Assembly (NCBI GenBank): GCA_902570545.1 | Contig: CACFYO010000015.1 | Span: forward strand, 1-18,277 | Reading direction: 5' to 3' | Origin: an uncultured Pelagibacteraceae bacterium | GTDB taxonomy: Bacteria > Pseudomonadota > Alphaproteobacteria > Pelagibacterales > Pelagibacteraceae | Length of the DNA: 18,277 bases | In this document: positions 1 to 8,396 of the stretch, one piece after another | Numbering within the stretch: the stretch's first letter is position 1 | Layout: the number at the start of each line of letters is the position of its first letter | Made by a program: the position numbers and the translations under genes | Notes under the pieces: generated by a model | The model's database searches: none | The model's input: the letters and a program-made list of their open reading frames with translations, nothing else | What the model was told of the DNA's origin: nothing

Positions 1-235
1 TTTCTTTTTCAAACCTTCGTCTTTGATTTTCCATCTCTGCAAATGTTCTTGCTAATTTATCTTTGAGTGTTTCTAACTCTTCTTCGGGGGTCAGTTTTTC
101 AACTTCTTTTATTTCAGACTCTGAATTTTTTTCCTCACTTGCTTGATCTGGATTATTATTTTCTTTGGATTGGGTATTTAACTCTTCCTCAGTAGTATTT
201 TTTTCCACGTTTTCTTTTATTTCTTCTTTGTCCAT
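1..235 (-). CDS. grpE: Nucleotide exchange factor GrpE, N-terminal part (cut by window edge)
   Basis: GrpE is the nucleotide exchange factor of the DnaK (Hsp70) chaperone and acts in the cytoplasm. Only the first 78 codons lie in the window; the gene runs off the left edge. The start is the ATG read on the minus strand at 235-233. The first 50 or so residues are highly acidic and rich in Glu, Asn and Gln, the usual disordered GrpE N-terminus. They are followed by the start of the long coiled coil with the family signature LARTFAEMENQRRRFEKE (about residues 60-77), which matches the typical 'R..A..EN.RRR.E.E' pattern. The gene diverges from rdgB across 35 bases. In many alphaproteobacteria hrcA-grpE and rph-rdgB are neighbours, so the context agrees. 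No clear heat-shock promoter or operator was recognised in the short gap. Confidence 0.9.
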   Translation of the reverse strand, partial: MDKEEIKENVEKNTTEEELNTQSKENNNPDQASEEKNSESEIKEVEKLTPEEELETLKDKLARTFAEMENQRRRFEKE

Positions 236-236
236 A

Positions 237-264
237 TTGTTTATATGGTAAGAAAAAGTATAAT
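237..264 (+). promoter_or_regulatory. Candidate sigma70-type promoter of rdgB, probably giving a leaderless mRNA
   Basis: A perfect TATAAT box lies at 259-264. A weak -35-like TTGTTT lies at 237-242, with a 16-base spacer. Transcription would be expected to begin about 7 bases after the box, which falls on the GTG start codon of rdgB at 271. This implies an mRNA with no 5' leader. TATAAT-like strings are frequent in DNA this AT-rich, so the site is an inference from match quality, spacing and its place in a 35-base divergent gap. Confidence 0.45.
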
Positions 265-270
265 TTCTAG

Positions 271-873
271 GTGTCTAAAAAAAAAATTAAAGAGATATTC
301 ATCGGCTCAAATAATAAAGGAAAACTAAAGGAAATAGCAGATCTATTACCTAAAAGTTTAAAAATTTATTCAAATTTGGACTTTAAAATACCAAGTCCAA
401 TAGAAACTGGAACCACATTTACACAAAACTCTCTTTTAAAAGCAAAATATTTTTCAAAAAAAACTAGTAAAATTTGTTTATCAGACGACTCTGGAATAGA
501 GATTGATATTTTAGATAAAGCGCCAGGTGTATATTCAGCAGATTGGTCAGGGAAAAAAAGAAATTTCAATTTAGCTATTAAAAAAGTTTACAGAGAAATA
601 TCTAAAAAAGATAAAAACTGGAAAAAAAAGAAATTGAGTGCAAGATTTATATGTGTGCTTACTATCTTTTGGCCAAATGGTAAATTTATAAGCAAGGTTG
701 GTAAAATTGAGGGACGAATATCTAATTTAAAGAGAGGAAAAAATGGTTTTGGATATGATCCAATCTTTATACCTAAAGGAAAAAGGTTAACTTTTGGTGA
801 GATGGATCCTCATAAAAAATATAGTATTGACCATCGTTTTAATGCATTTAAAAAAATTAAAAAATTTTTTTAA
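271..873 (+). CDS. rdgB: Non-canonical purine NTP pyrophosphatase (RdgB/HAM1 family)
   Basis: This enzyme hydrolyses dITP, ITP and XTP to the monophosphates and so keeps deaminated purines out of DNA and RNA; it is cytosolic. The 200-residue length is normal for the family. Diagnostic motifs are the N-terminal nucleotide-binding strand (IFIGSNNKGKLKEI, residues 9-22), the SDDSG loop followed by APGVYSADWSG (about 72-94), the segment NGFGYDPIFIPKG (about 158-170), TFGEM, and the C-terminal SIDHR. The start is a GTG: an in-frame TAG sits immediately before it (268-270), so translation cannot begin further upstream, and no ATG follows close by. The start lies right after a TATAAT box, suggesting a leaderless message. 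The 3' end overlaps the convergent LpoA-like gene by 17 bases. Confidence 0.95.
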   Translation: MSKKKIKEIFIGSNNKGKLKEIADLLPKSLKIYSNLDFKIPSPIETGTTFTQNSLLKAKYFSKKTSKICLSDDSGIEIDILDKAPGVYSADWSGKKRNFNLAIKKVYREISKKDKNWKKKKLSARFICVLTIFWPNGKFISKVGKIEGRISNLKRGKNGFGYDPIFIPKGKRLTFGEMDPHKKYSIDHRFNAFKKIKKFF

Positions 874-2008
874 ATTTATTATCTTCAATACTGTAGAAGT
901 TTAGCTGATGAGTAATAGTATTCTTGCTTATCTCAAAAATTCCAATTTTTCCCTTAAATTTATTATTTTTATAAAATATCTTTTTTGAAACATTAAAATT
1001 ATTTTCATAAATTAAAAAATAGACTAGTCCTATTAAATCATAACTTAAAAATGAAAGTTGATCACCATCTAAACCATAAACATTTTTGAAATCATTCATA
1101 AAACGTTCATAATTAACTTTATTTATTGATGGAAAATATATTGGATGAAGAGAATTTTCTTTTAACAAGCTTTCATCAAACCATTGATTTAATGTAATAT
1201 ATGAAATTCTTTTTGATGATACATCTGTATACAGAAGTGATGTAGCTACACTTTTCAAATTTTCATCAAAATCTGCAATTATAACTGAGTCAAAATCTAT
1301 ACTTCCCAATGTATCTTTCTTTCTTAAATTTTGAATCCTTTTCTCTTTATCTTTAAATGATAAACTTTCTATTCTTTTTATTTCAAACTTAAGATTATCT
1401 TTTCTTATTTGATATTTTGTCAAATCCTCAATTTGTTTAGTAAGTTTTGTTGGTTCTCTGTCATAATAAAATACTTTTTTATGTTTAATCTTTGTTTTAT
1501 TAATTGCTTCCTCTATTTCTTTTTTAAACTGTGATTTTGGAATTAAAAGAATACTTTTTGATAAATTGTTTTTATCGTTAAATTTTTTTATCGTTTGTAA
1601 TTGAGATATAGCATTAACACCAGCGCTAATAACATTTTTTGGGTTGTTAATTAATTTATTTGTAAGAGATATAAAAGTTATATCTTTTAGGTCATCAAGA
1701 TATTTAGTACTTTCATTAAATACAGGTCCAATAACTATTTTCACACCTTCTTTATTTAATTCTTTTGATACTTTTAAGGCATCAATAGGATTTGATTTTG
1801 AATCTTTTGGAATTATTTCAATTCTATCATCATTAATTCTGTTTATAGCCATTCTTATTGATTTAATAATTTTTTCACCAATTAAATAATTGTCTCCACT
1901 TAAAGGAACAATTAATCCAATCCTAATTTTTTCAGATGCAAATATATTTTGATTAAATAGTGAGAAACTTAATAGTAAAAATAATAATAATTTAATTAAA
2001 GTTTTCAT
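857..2008 (-). CDS. Secreted periplasmic-binding-fold protein, LpoA/YraM-like (putative penicillin-binding protein activator)
   Basis: A 383-residue protein with a classical N-terminal signal peptide: Lys near the N-terminus, a Leu/Phe-rich core to about residue 19, and likely cleavage near IFA-S. The mature part begins KIRIGLIVPLSGDNYLIG, the opening strand and loop of type I periplasmic-binding (Leu/Ile/Val-binding-like) folds, and continues with IVIGPVFNEST. In E. coli, LpoA is an outer-membrane lipoprotein of this fold that activates the peptidoglycan synthase PBP1a, and its gene lies next to rsmI. Here too rsmI is adjacent, divergent across 36 bases, which supports the assignment. Unlike E. 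coli LpoA there is no lipobox cysteine, so it would be a soluble periplasmic protein. It could instead be a solute-binding protein of a branched amino-acid transporter, but no permease or ATPase genes are nearby. The exact role is an inference. Confidence 0.72.
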   Translation of the reverse strand: MKTLIKLLLFLLLSFSLFNQNIFASEKIRIGLIVPLSGDNYLIGEKIIKSIRMAINRINDDRIEIIPKDSKSNPIDALKVSKELNKEGVKIVIGPVFNESTKYLDDLKDITFISLTNKLINNPKNVISAGVNAISQLQTIKKFNDKNNLSKSILLIPKSQFKKEIEEAINKTKIKHKKVFYYDREPTKLTKQIEDLTKYQIRKDNLKFEIKRIESLSFKDKEKRIQNLRKKDTLGSIDFDSVIIADFDENLKSVATSLLYTDVSSKRISYITLNQWFDESLLKENSLHPIYFPSINKVNYERFMNDFKNVYGLDGDQLSFLSYDLIGLVYFLIYENNFNVSKKIFYKNNKFKGKIGIFEISKNTITHQLNFYSIEDNKFKKIF

Positions 2009-2044
2009 TTAAGTTCTAATAATATATTTAATTAAATAATTCAT

Positions 2045-2896
2045 ATGAATTTGAACAACAATAAATTTAAACCTGGGCTATATTGTGTTGCCACACCAAT
2101 TGGAAATATGGGTGATATTTCTTTTAGAGCCATTAAAATCCTTCAAGAGTCTGATTTTATCTTATGTGAAGATACTAGAGTTACAAAAAAAATACTCCAG
2201 AAGTTTGAAATAAATAAAAAACTTATTTCTAATCATAAATTTAATGAAAGAAAAAATATAGAGAAAGTATTGGAAATTCTAAAAAATAAAAAAATAGTAT
2301 CTCTCGTTTCAGATGCTGGAACGCCTGCTATTTCCGATCCTGGAAGAATACTGGTTAAAGAGTGTATAAAAAATGGGGTTGATATTTTTCCACTTCCAGG
2401 AGCGTCTGCAGTTAGTGCTGCAATATCAATAAGTGGGTTTTCTGATAACTTTTATTTTTGTGGATTTCTTCCTGAAAAACAAAGTCAAATTAAAAAATTA
2501 TTCAAAAATTTATCATCACTTGAGAGTTCGATTGTATTTTTCATATCACCAAATAAACTTTATAAAAGAATTGATGATTTAAAAGAATGTTTTTTGAACA
2601 GAGATATTATTATATGTAGAGAAATTTCAAAATATCATGAAGAATATATTAGAACTTCAATCAAAGAGTTATCAAATGTTAATTTTTCTAGGAAAGGCGA
2701 AATAACGGTTATTATTTCTGAACCAAAAAAGGAAAAAATAAGTTTTAATGAGCTTGAAGAATCAGATAAGAAAAAGATAAATCAATTAATTAAAAAAATG
2801 TCGATTAAAGATATAGTTAAAAAAATTTCCGATGGTAAAGAAATTTCCAAAAAACTTATTTATAATTATTGCCTTGAAAAAAAAAATGAAGATTAA
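2045..2896 (+). CDS. rsmI: 16S rRNA (cytidine1402-2'-O)-methyltransferase RsmI
   Basis: RsmI uses S-adenosylmethionine to 2'-O-methylate C1402 in the decoding centre of 16S rRNA. The 283-residue protein has the complete family pattern: LYCVATPIGNMGDISFRA (about residues 12-29), CEDTRVTKKIL, the SLVSDAGTPAISDPG glycine-rich loop (about 85-99), PLPGASAVSAA (about 116-126) and FCGFLP. These are hallmarks of the tetrapyrrole-methylase-like fold used by RsmI. The start is an ATG shortly after the divergent LpoA-like gene. The 3' end overlaps the start of the BON lipoprotein by 11 bases, pointing to co-transcription. The order LpoA-like, rsmI, BON lipoprotein resembles the E. coli yraM/yraL/yraP region, without the yraN and diaA genes found there. 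Confidence 0.95.
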   Translation: MNLNNNKFKPGLYCVATPIGNMGDISFRAIKILQESDFILCEDTRVTKKILQKFEINKKLISNHKFNERKNIEKVLEILKNKKIVSLVSDAGTPAISDPGRILVKECIKNGVDIFPLPGASAVSAAISISGFSDNFYFCGFLPEKQSQIKKLFKNLSSLESSIVFFISPNKLYKRIDDLKECFLNRDIIICREISKYHEEYIRTSIKELSNVNFSRKGEITVIISEPKKEKISFNELEESDKKKINQLIKKMSIKDIVKKISDGKEISKKLIYNYCLEKKNED

Positions 2897-3479
2897 AAAG
2901 ATTATTTTATTTTTTATATTTATAATAGTTTCTGGGTGTGTTGGTTATTCATCGACAGGAGTTTTAGGAACTGGAGTCTCAGTTGCTTTAGATCCAAGAA
3001 GTTTAGGTACTCAAATAGATGACTCGATAATGCAACAAAATCTAAGAGCTAAATTATTATCAGTGGATAAAAGTTATATTATTTCTGTAAAAACAAAGAT
3101 TCTTGATGGAAGAATATTTTTAACCGGAAAAGTAAATGCTGTTGAAGACAAACTTAAAATTACAAAATTAGCATGGGAAATTAAAGGTGCTAGATCTGTT
3201 AAAAATGACTTACAAATAAAAGAAAGATTTAACTTTAAAAGATCTGCAAAAGATCTCCTAATAACCTCGCAACTTAGAGCAGCTTTAATTGGTAGTAAAA
3301 AAATAAAAGCAGTAAATTATAATATCGATACTTATAAAAAGAAAATATATATTTATGGTATTGCTCAAAATGAAACAGAAAGAGATGAGGTTACCAAGGA
3401 AGCCAAACAAATCTTAGATGTTGAAGATGTAATTACTAGTATTTTTTTAGTAGATGATTTAAGAATTATTAAAAAGTAA
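2886..3479 (+). CDS. Outer-membrane lipoprotein with two BON domains (DolP/YraP- or OsmY-like)
   Basis: A 197-residue predicted lipoprotein. The ATG at 2886 is chosen over an upstream in-frame ATG at 2832 because it places a compact signal peptide (MKIKK, then a Leu/Ile/Phe core) directly before a lipobox, IVSGC, with the acylated cysteine at residue 18. The mature chain begins with a Gly/Ser-rich linker. Two BON domains follow, at about residues 45-110 and 120-190. Each has the expected helix plus strands with 'G.I.L.G.V' and 'I.IYGIAQNETER' type turns. BON proteins bind membranes or phospholipids; E. coli DolP is a lipoprotein supporting outer-membrane integrity and sits in the same yra neighbourhood as rsmI. 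The start overlaps rsmI by 11 bases. The lipidated N-terminus would be matured by Lnt, encoded later in this window. The precise role is not visible from sequence. Confidence 0.82.
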   Translation: MKIKKIILFFIFIIVSGCVGYSSTGVLGTGVSVALDPRSLGTQIDDSIMQQNLRAKLLSVDKSYIISVKTKILDGRIFLTGKVNAVEDKLKITKLAWEIKGARSVKNDLQIKERFNFKRSAKDLLITSQLRAALIGSKKIKAVNYNIDTYKKKIYIYGIAQNETERDEVTKEAKQILDVEDVITSIFLVDDLRIIKK

Positions 3480-3491
3480 TAATTATTAAAT

Positions 3492-5774
3492 TTATTTTTT
3501 ATATTTAATTACTCCAGCAGAATATGCAGCAACAGATGCTAAATCTAATATTTCAGAGGTAGAAGATCTTAAAGGAGCAATTTCTATTGGTTGTGCAAGA
3601 CCTATTAATAATGGACCTATAATTTTAGCACCTCCTAATGTTTTCATAATTTTGTTAGAAATTGCTGCACTGTGTTGACCAGGCATTATTAAAATATTTG
3701 CATTTCCAACTATTTCTGAAAACGGATATAAGTCAGTATACTGTTCGTTAAGGGCAACGTCAGGCTGCATATCACCATCAAATTTAAAATCTACTTTTCT
3801 TTCATTTAGTATTTCTACAGCATCTCTTATATGTTTTGTCCTACTTGTAATTGGTTGACCAAATGTTGAGTGAGATAAAAAAGCAACCTTAGGATCAAAT
3901 CCAAATAATCTTGCAACTCTTGCAGAAGAAATTGCTATATCAGCTAATTCTTCAGAAGAAGGATACTCATTTACAGATGTATCTCCAATAAAAACAGTTT
4001 TACCCTTGCTTACAACCATATTTAATCCAAACATTATTTCACCCTTACGGGCAGGAACTACTTTCTTAATTTTTTCTAGCGATTGGGAATATCTTCTCGT
4101 ATTACCAGTTACCATTGCATCTGCATCTCCACATTCAACCATACAAGATGCCCAAATTACTCTATCATTTCTAATCATTCTATCACAATCTCTTTCAAGC
4201 AAACCTTGCTCTCTATGCATTTTTTTAAAAAGAAATTTTACATATTTGTGTCTCAATTTTTTATCAGTAGAATTCACAATTTTAATATCAAGGTTTTCCC
4301 CATAACCAATTTCTTTTAATCTTTGTTTAACAACGTTCTCTTTTGCAACAATTATTGGAGTTCCTAGTCCTCCATTTTTAAATGCAATAGCAGCCTTAAG
4401 CGTATTCTCATCCTCACCATCTGCAAACACTACAGTTTTTGGATTTTTTTTAACTTTAGAATTTATCCCTTGTAGAATTGTTACTGATGGATCTAATCTT
4501 TGTTTCAATTGTTCAGAGTATTGATTAAAATTTTCTATATTTTTTCTAGCAACTCCACTTTTTATCGCGGCTTTTGCTACTGCAACTGGAATTACACTTA
4601 TTAGTCTTGGATCAAATGTGGATGGAATAATATAATCTTTACCATATTTAGGCCTGTCTCCTCCCATTGCTGCCGCTACCTCATCTGGAACTCTTTCTCT
4701 AGCTAACTTAGCAATTGCATTAGCTGCGGAAATTTTCATTTCCTCATTTATTGTTTTTGCTCTTACGTCGAGTGCACCTCTAAATATATATGGAAAACCA
4801 ATTAAATTATTAACTTGGTTTGCATAATCCGATCTGCCAGTTGCTATAATTGCGTCCTTTCTAATCATGTAAGCTTCCTCTGGTAAAATTTCTGGATCTG
4901 GGTTAGCGCATGCAAATATAATTGGATTTTTTGCCATTTGTTTGATCATTTCTTTTTTTAAAATTCCTGCCGAGGATAATCCTAGAAAAACATCTGCATT
5001 TTTTAATGCATCACTTAGGGTTTTATCTTTTGTTTTTTTTGCATACTTTAATTTCCATTTATTTAATCCTTTTCTATCAATACTTATTACCCCTTTACTA
5101 TCTATCATTGTTAAATTATTTTTTTTTACCCCTAATTTCAAAAATAAATCTGAGCATGCCATGGCAGATGCTCCTGCACCATTAACAACAACTTTTACTT
5201 TAGAAATAATTTTTTTAGTAATATGAATCGAATTAATAAGCGCTGCTGATGTAATGATTGCTGTTCCATGCTGATCATCATGAAACACTGGTATATCAAG
5301 AATTTTCTTTAAATTTTCCTCTATTATAAAACACTCTGGGGCAGCAATATCCTCAAGATTGATACCCCCAAAACTTACAGCAAAATTTTTTATACTATTA
5401 ACTATTTCTTCAGGATCTTTACTGTCAATTTCTAAATCAATAGCATCTATATCTGCAAATCTTTTAAATAATACCGCTTTACCTTCCATTACAGGTTTTG
5501 ATGCAATTGCCCCCAAGTTACCCAATCCTAAAATTGCAGATCCATTACTTATCACTGCAACTAAATTTCCTTTGGTAGTATAGTCATATGCCCGCTCTGG
5601 ATTTTTAAAAATTTCTTTAACTGGAGCTGCAACACCTGGAGAGTAAGCTAAAGCTAAGTCTCTTTTTGATGTCATCGGTTTTGATGAATTTATCTCAATC
5701 TTGCCAGATTTATTTGAATTATGATATTCAAAAGCTTCTTTATCAGAATAATGTTCTATTTTGTTTTTTTTCAT
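3492..5774 (-). CDS. maeB: NADP-type malic enzyme with C-terminal phosphotransacetylase-like domain
   Basis: It converts malate to pyruvate and CO2 with reduction of NAD(P), linking the TCA cycle with pyruvate and NADPH supply. The 760-residue product is the long, MaeB-type form. Residues about 1-430 carry the malic enzyme and NAD-binding domains, with motifs SKRDLALAYSPGVA, NLGAIASKPVMEGKA, PVFHDDQHGTAIITSAAL and VVNGAGASAMAC. Residues about 440-760 resemble phosphate acetyl/butyryltransferase (VFADGEDENTLKAA, AVSNEYPSSEELADIA-like region, IMPGQHSAAISNKI). In MaeB this second domain is generally regarded as regulatory, with acetyl-CoA as effector. The ATG at 5774 (MKKNKIEHYSDKEAFEYH) is preferred to an upstream start at 5849, which would add hydrophobic residues untypical of the family and overlap murJ. 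It diverges from murJ across 49 bases and ends 12 bases from the BON gene. Confidence 0.95.
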   Translation of the reverse strand: MKKNKIEHYSDKEAFEYHNSNKSGKIEINSSKPMTSKRDLALAYSPGVAAPVKEIFKNPERAYDYTTKGNLVAVISNGSAILGLGNLGAIASKPVMEGKAVLFKRFADIDAIDLEIDSKDPEEIVNSIKNFAVSFGGINLEDIAAPECFIIEENLKKILDIPVFHDDQHGTAIITSAALINSIHITKKIISKVKVVVNGAGASAMACSDLFLKLGVKKNNLTMIDSKGVISIDRKGLNKWKLKYAKKTKDKTLSDALKNADVFLGLSSAGILKKEMIKQMAKNPIIFACANPDPEILPEEAYMIRKDAIIATGRSDYANQVNNLIGFPYIFRGALDVRAKTINEEMKISAANAIAKLARERVPDEVAAAMGGDRPKYGKDYIIPSTFDPRLISVIPVAVAKAAIKSGVARKNIENFNQYSEQLKQRLDPSVTILQGINSKVKKNPKTVVFADGEDENTLKAAIAFKNGGLGTPIIVAKENVVKQRLKEIGYGENLDIKIVNSTDKKLRHKYVKFLFKKMHREQGLLERDCDRMIRNDRVIWASCMVECGDADAMVTGNTRRYSQSLEKIKKVVPARKGEIMFGLNMVVSKGKTVFIGDTSVNEYPSSEELADIAISSARVARLFGFDPKVAFLSHSTFGQPITSRTKHIRDAVEILNERKVDFKFDGDMQPDVALNEQYTDLYPFSEIVGNANILIMPGQHSAAISNKIMKTLGGAKIIGPLLIGLAQPIEIAPLRSSTSEILDLASVAAYSAGVIKYKK

Positions 5775-5823
5775 TGGGTAAATTAAATATACTATTAAGG
5801 TAAATTTAAGACTAATATGATTT

Positions 5824-7353
5824 ATGAACCTCATTAAGTCAACCAGCACATTTAGTCTATTTGTTTTGTTAAGTAGGGTTCTTGGTTATATTAGAGATTT
5901 TTTCATAGCAATATACCTTGGTTCAGGACCTTTAGCAGATGCTTTTTTTGTAGCCTTTAGAATTCCAAATACTTTTAGAAGATTATTTTCAGAGGGAACT
6001 TTTAATGCTGCATTTGTTCCATCTTATTCCTCAGAACTTCTTAGATCAAAAAAAAATGCAAACACTTTTGCAAGTACAATTTTTAATCTATTGCTGTTAG
6101 GCTTGTTCTTTACGATCTTAATAATTGAAATATTCATGCCAGCTTTTATTAAATTAATTGCACCAGGATTTTCAAATGATACAGAAAAATTAAATATTGC
6201 AATTGACCTAACTAGAATTACATTTCCTTTTTTATTTTTTATTAGTCTTGCATCTTTTTTTTCAGCAATTTTAAACTCACATAATAAATTTGCATCTGCA
6301 GCTGCTGCACCAATGATTCTAAATATATTACTAATAATTTGTTTGTTATATGCCGAAAATTTAAATGATTATTTGGTTTATTACTTATCATACGCTGTTA
6401 CTCTTGCTGGGCTTCTACAATTTATTTTTTTATTAATATTTGTAAAAAAATATTTTGTATTAAATATAAATTTTCATTTTAAAATAAACGATAAGGTTAA
6501 AAACTTTTTTAGTAAACTTTTACCAAGCATATTTTCTTCAGGTGTAACCCAGATAAATATCTTAGTTGGCACAATTATTGCATCATTTCAAGCAAGTGCT
6601 GTTTCCTATTTATATTATGCAGACAGAATTTATCAGATTAATTTAGCAATAGCTGGTATTGCTATAGGTACTGTAATACTTCCAAACCTTAGTCGACATA
6701 TTAAAAGTAATAACTCTCTAAAGACTAGAGAGTTACAGAATAAAGCTTTAGAATTAAGTTTATTTTTAAGTTTACCAGCATCACTTGCTCTCATTGTTGG
6801 CTCAGAACAAATAACATCTGCCTTATTTGGATATGGTTCTTTCGATAAGTTAAGTGTTAGTAATTCTGCAAAAGCTTTATTCTATTTTTCTTTTGGGCTT
6901 CCAGCATTTTCTTTGATCAAAATATTTTCAACGTTTTTGTTTGCAAGAAATGATACTAAAACACCATTTAAGTATTCTTTAATTTCTGTAATTTTAAATA
7001 TCACAATTAGTTTGATGTTTTTTTCAAAGGTTGGTTTTATTATAATACCAATCGCAACTACAATCTCTTCATGGTTTAATGGAATTATTTTACTAGTTTT
7101 TGTAATTAATAAGAATTACTTTAAATTTAGTTCAAATTTTATTATTCAAATATCAAAAATCATTTTCTCAAATATAATTGCAATTTTAATATTTTATTTT
7201 TTTATAAATCTTTTAGAAAGCTCATTAGTCTATGCAAATAATTATAAATTTATTTTTATTGTTTTGATTGTTTTATTAACTTTCGTTTCATACATCGGAT
7301 TTTCTATTATTATAAAAGCCTTTAAAATTTCAGATATTAATTTAAAGTATTGA
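5824..7353 (+). CDS. murJ: Lipid II flippase MurJ (MviN family)
   Basis: MurJ is an inner-membrane protein that flips the peptidoglycan precursor lipid II to the periplasmic face. The 509-residue length fits the 14-helix MOP-superfamily architecture, and hydrophobic segments alternate with short polar loops over the whole chain. The most conserved family block is intact near the N-terminus: TFSLFVLLSRVLGYIRD (about residues 9-25), then GPLADAFFVAFRIPNTFRRLFSEGTFNAAFVP (about 34-66). These include the arginines known to be essential for flipping. A second conserved block, YADRIYQINLAIAGIAIGTVILPNLS, lies at about 265-290. The ATG start gives the usual N-terminus, and upstream alternatives are out of frame. 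The stop is followed after 3 bases by trpS, so the two are probably co-transcribed. Confidence 0.96.
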   Translation: MNLIKSTSTFSLFVLLSRVLGYIRDFFIAIYLGSGPLADAFFVAFRIPNTFRRLFSEGTFNAAFVPSYSSELLRSKKNANTFASTIFNLLLLGLFFTILIIEIFMPAFIKLIAPGFSNDTEKLNIAIDLTRITFPFLFFISLASFFSAILNSHNKFASAAAAPMILNILLIICLLYAENLNDYLVYYLSYAVTLAGLLQFIFLLIFVKKYFVLNINFHFKINDKVKNFFSKLLPSIFSSGVTQINILVGTIIASFQASAVSYLYYADRIYQINLAIAGIAIGTVILPNLSRHIKSNNSLKTRELQNKALELSLFLSLPASLALIVGSEQITSALFGYGSFDKLSVSNSAKALFYFSFGLPAFSLIKIFSTFLFARNDTKTPFKYSLISVILNITISLMFFSKVGFIIIPIATTISSWFNGIILLVFVINKNYFKFSSNFIIQISKIIFSNIIAILIFYFFINLLESSLVYANNYKFIFIVLIVLLTFVSYIGFSIIIKAFKISDINLKY

Positions 7354-7356
7354 TAG

Positions 7357-8358
7357 ATGTCCAAAAAAATATTTTCAGGAGTTCAGCCAACAGGTAATCT
7401 TCATTTAGGCAATTACCTTGGTGCTATTAAAAATTTTGTTGAATTAAATAATGATGATCAAAATGAATGTATTTTTTGTGTTGTAGATTTACATGCTATA
7501 ACTGTTAAGCAAGATAAAGATCAATTAAAGAATAATATTCGTGAAACGACTGCAACTTTTATAGCGAGCGGTATTGATCCAAGTAAAAGTATTATTTTTA
7601 ACCAATCAAATGTTTCTGCACACGCTGAAGGTTCGTGGATATTAAGTTGCATGTCACCCATGGGTTGGTTAAATAGAATGACACAATTTAAAGAAAAAGC
7701 TGGTAAAGATAAGGAAAAGGCTTCTGTTGGTCTGTATATTTATCCCATTTTAATGGCTAGCGATATATTGCTTTATGATGCCACTCATGTCCCTGTTGGA
7801 GAAGATCAGAAACAACATTTAGAATTAACAAGAGACATTGCCCAAAAATTTAATAAAGATTTTGACTGTGAAGATTTTTTAAAAGTTCCAGAACCATTAA
7901 TAAAAAAAGATTTTTCAAGAATAATGAGTTTAAAAGATGGTTTAAAAAAAATGAGCAAATCAGATCCATCAGATCTTAGTAGAATTAATTTAACCGATAC
8001 TAAAGATGAAATTATCAATAAAATAAAAAAAGCAAAAACTGATTCTTTACCAATTCCTAATGAATACCAAAAATTAAAAGATAGATCAGAAACTAAAAAT
8101 CTTCTTGAAATATATTCCAGTATTTCAAATCAAACTTTAGATAAAACTTTAGAAGAATTTGGAGGGAAAAATTTTTCAGATCTAAAAAGTCAATTGGCTG
8201 AAGTTTTATCAGGTAAAATTTCGCCAATTTCTGGTGAGATAAAAAAATTGATCAATGATCAAAATTATATAGATAAAGTTCTTGCAGATGGAGTAAATAA
8301 GGCCGAAGAAATCGCAGGAAAAAAAATTAAAGAAATGAAGAAAATAATAGGTTTTTAA
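7357..8358 (+). CDS. trpS: Tryptophanyl-tRNA synthetase
   Basis: A class I aminoacyl-tRNA synthetase that charges tRNA-Trp. The 333-residue length is typical of bacterial TrpRS. The ATP-binding HIGH-type signature appears as GVQPTGNLHLGNYLGAI (residues 7-23). The second signature, KMSKS, appears as KKMSKSDPSD at about 197-206. Other conserved blocks are FCVVDLHAIT, MGWLNRMTQFKEK, YPILMASDILLY and VPVGEDQKQHLELTRDIA, the last contributing to tryptophan and adenylate binding. It lies 3 bases downstream of murJ, a pairing often seen in alphaproteobacteria, and the start ATG lacks a clear Shine-Dalgarno sequence. It is very probably translated from a message shared with murJ. Confidence 0.97.
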   Translation: MSKKIFSGVQPTGNLHLGNYLGAIKNFVELNNDDQNECIFCVVDLHAITVKQDKDQLKNNIRETTATFIASGIDPSKSIIFNQSNVSAHAEGSWILSCMSPMGWLNRMTQFKEKAGKDKEKASVGLYIYPILMASDILLYDATHVPVGEDQKQHLELTRDIAQKFNKDFDCEDFLKVPEPLIKKDFSRIMSLKDGLKKMSKSDPSDLSRINLTDTKDEIINKIKKAKTDSLPIPNEYQKLKDRSETKNLLEIYSSISNQTLDKTLEEFGGKNFSDLKSQLAEVLSGKISPISGEIKKLINDQNYIDKVLADGVNKAEEIAGKKIKEMKKIIGF

Positions 8359-8379
8359 ATTCTTTAAATTTAAGAATTT
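8357..8379. repeat. Short AT-only inverted repeat between trpS and the nfu gene
   Basis: AAATTCTT at 8357-8364 is matched by AAGAATTT at 8372-8379 across a 7-base loop, overlapping the trpS stop codon. It could form an 8-bp stem, but with one G-C pair and no following T-run it is a poor intrinsic terminator. It may be a weak mRNA 3'-end element or chance in AT-rich DNA. Confidence 0.3.
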
Positions 8380-8396
8380 ATGGCTATATAAGAAGT

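Noticed and set aside
855..876. A-run/T-run inverted repeat at the rdgB and LpoA-like convergent ends as a bidirectional terminator
   Set aside because: It is A/T-only and imperfect, lies inside both coding ends, and is expected from Lys/Phe codons in such DNA.
2025..2038. 14-bp palindrome TATTTAATTAAATA in the divergent gap before rsmI
   Set aside because: It contains only A and T, so its information content is low in this background, and it matches no operator I can name.
3477..3488. TAATAATTATTA palindrome between the BON gene and the malic enzyme gene as a terminator
   Set aside because: It has no G-C pairs and no proper loop, so it is not a credible intrinsic terminator.
4006..5583. 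Several open frames on the plus strand opposite the malic enzyme gene
   Set aside because: They have the composition expected of the antisense of a conserved coding region and no signature of their own.
5775..5849. Upstream start for the malic enzyme at 5849
   Set aside because: The extra 25 residues are hydrophobic and untypical of the family, overlap the murJ start, and the ATG at 5774 gives the normal N-terminus.
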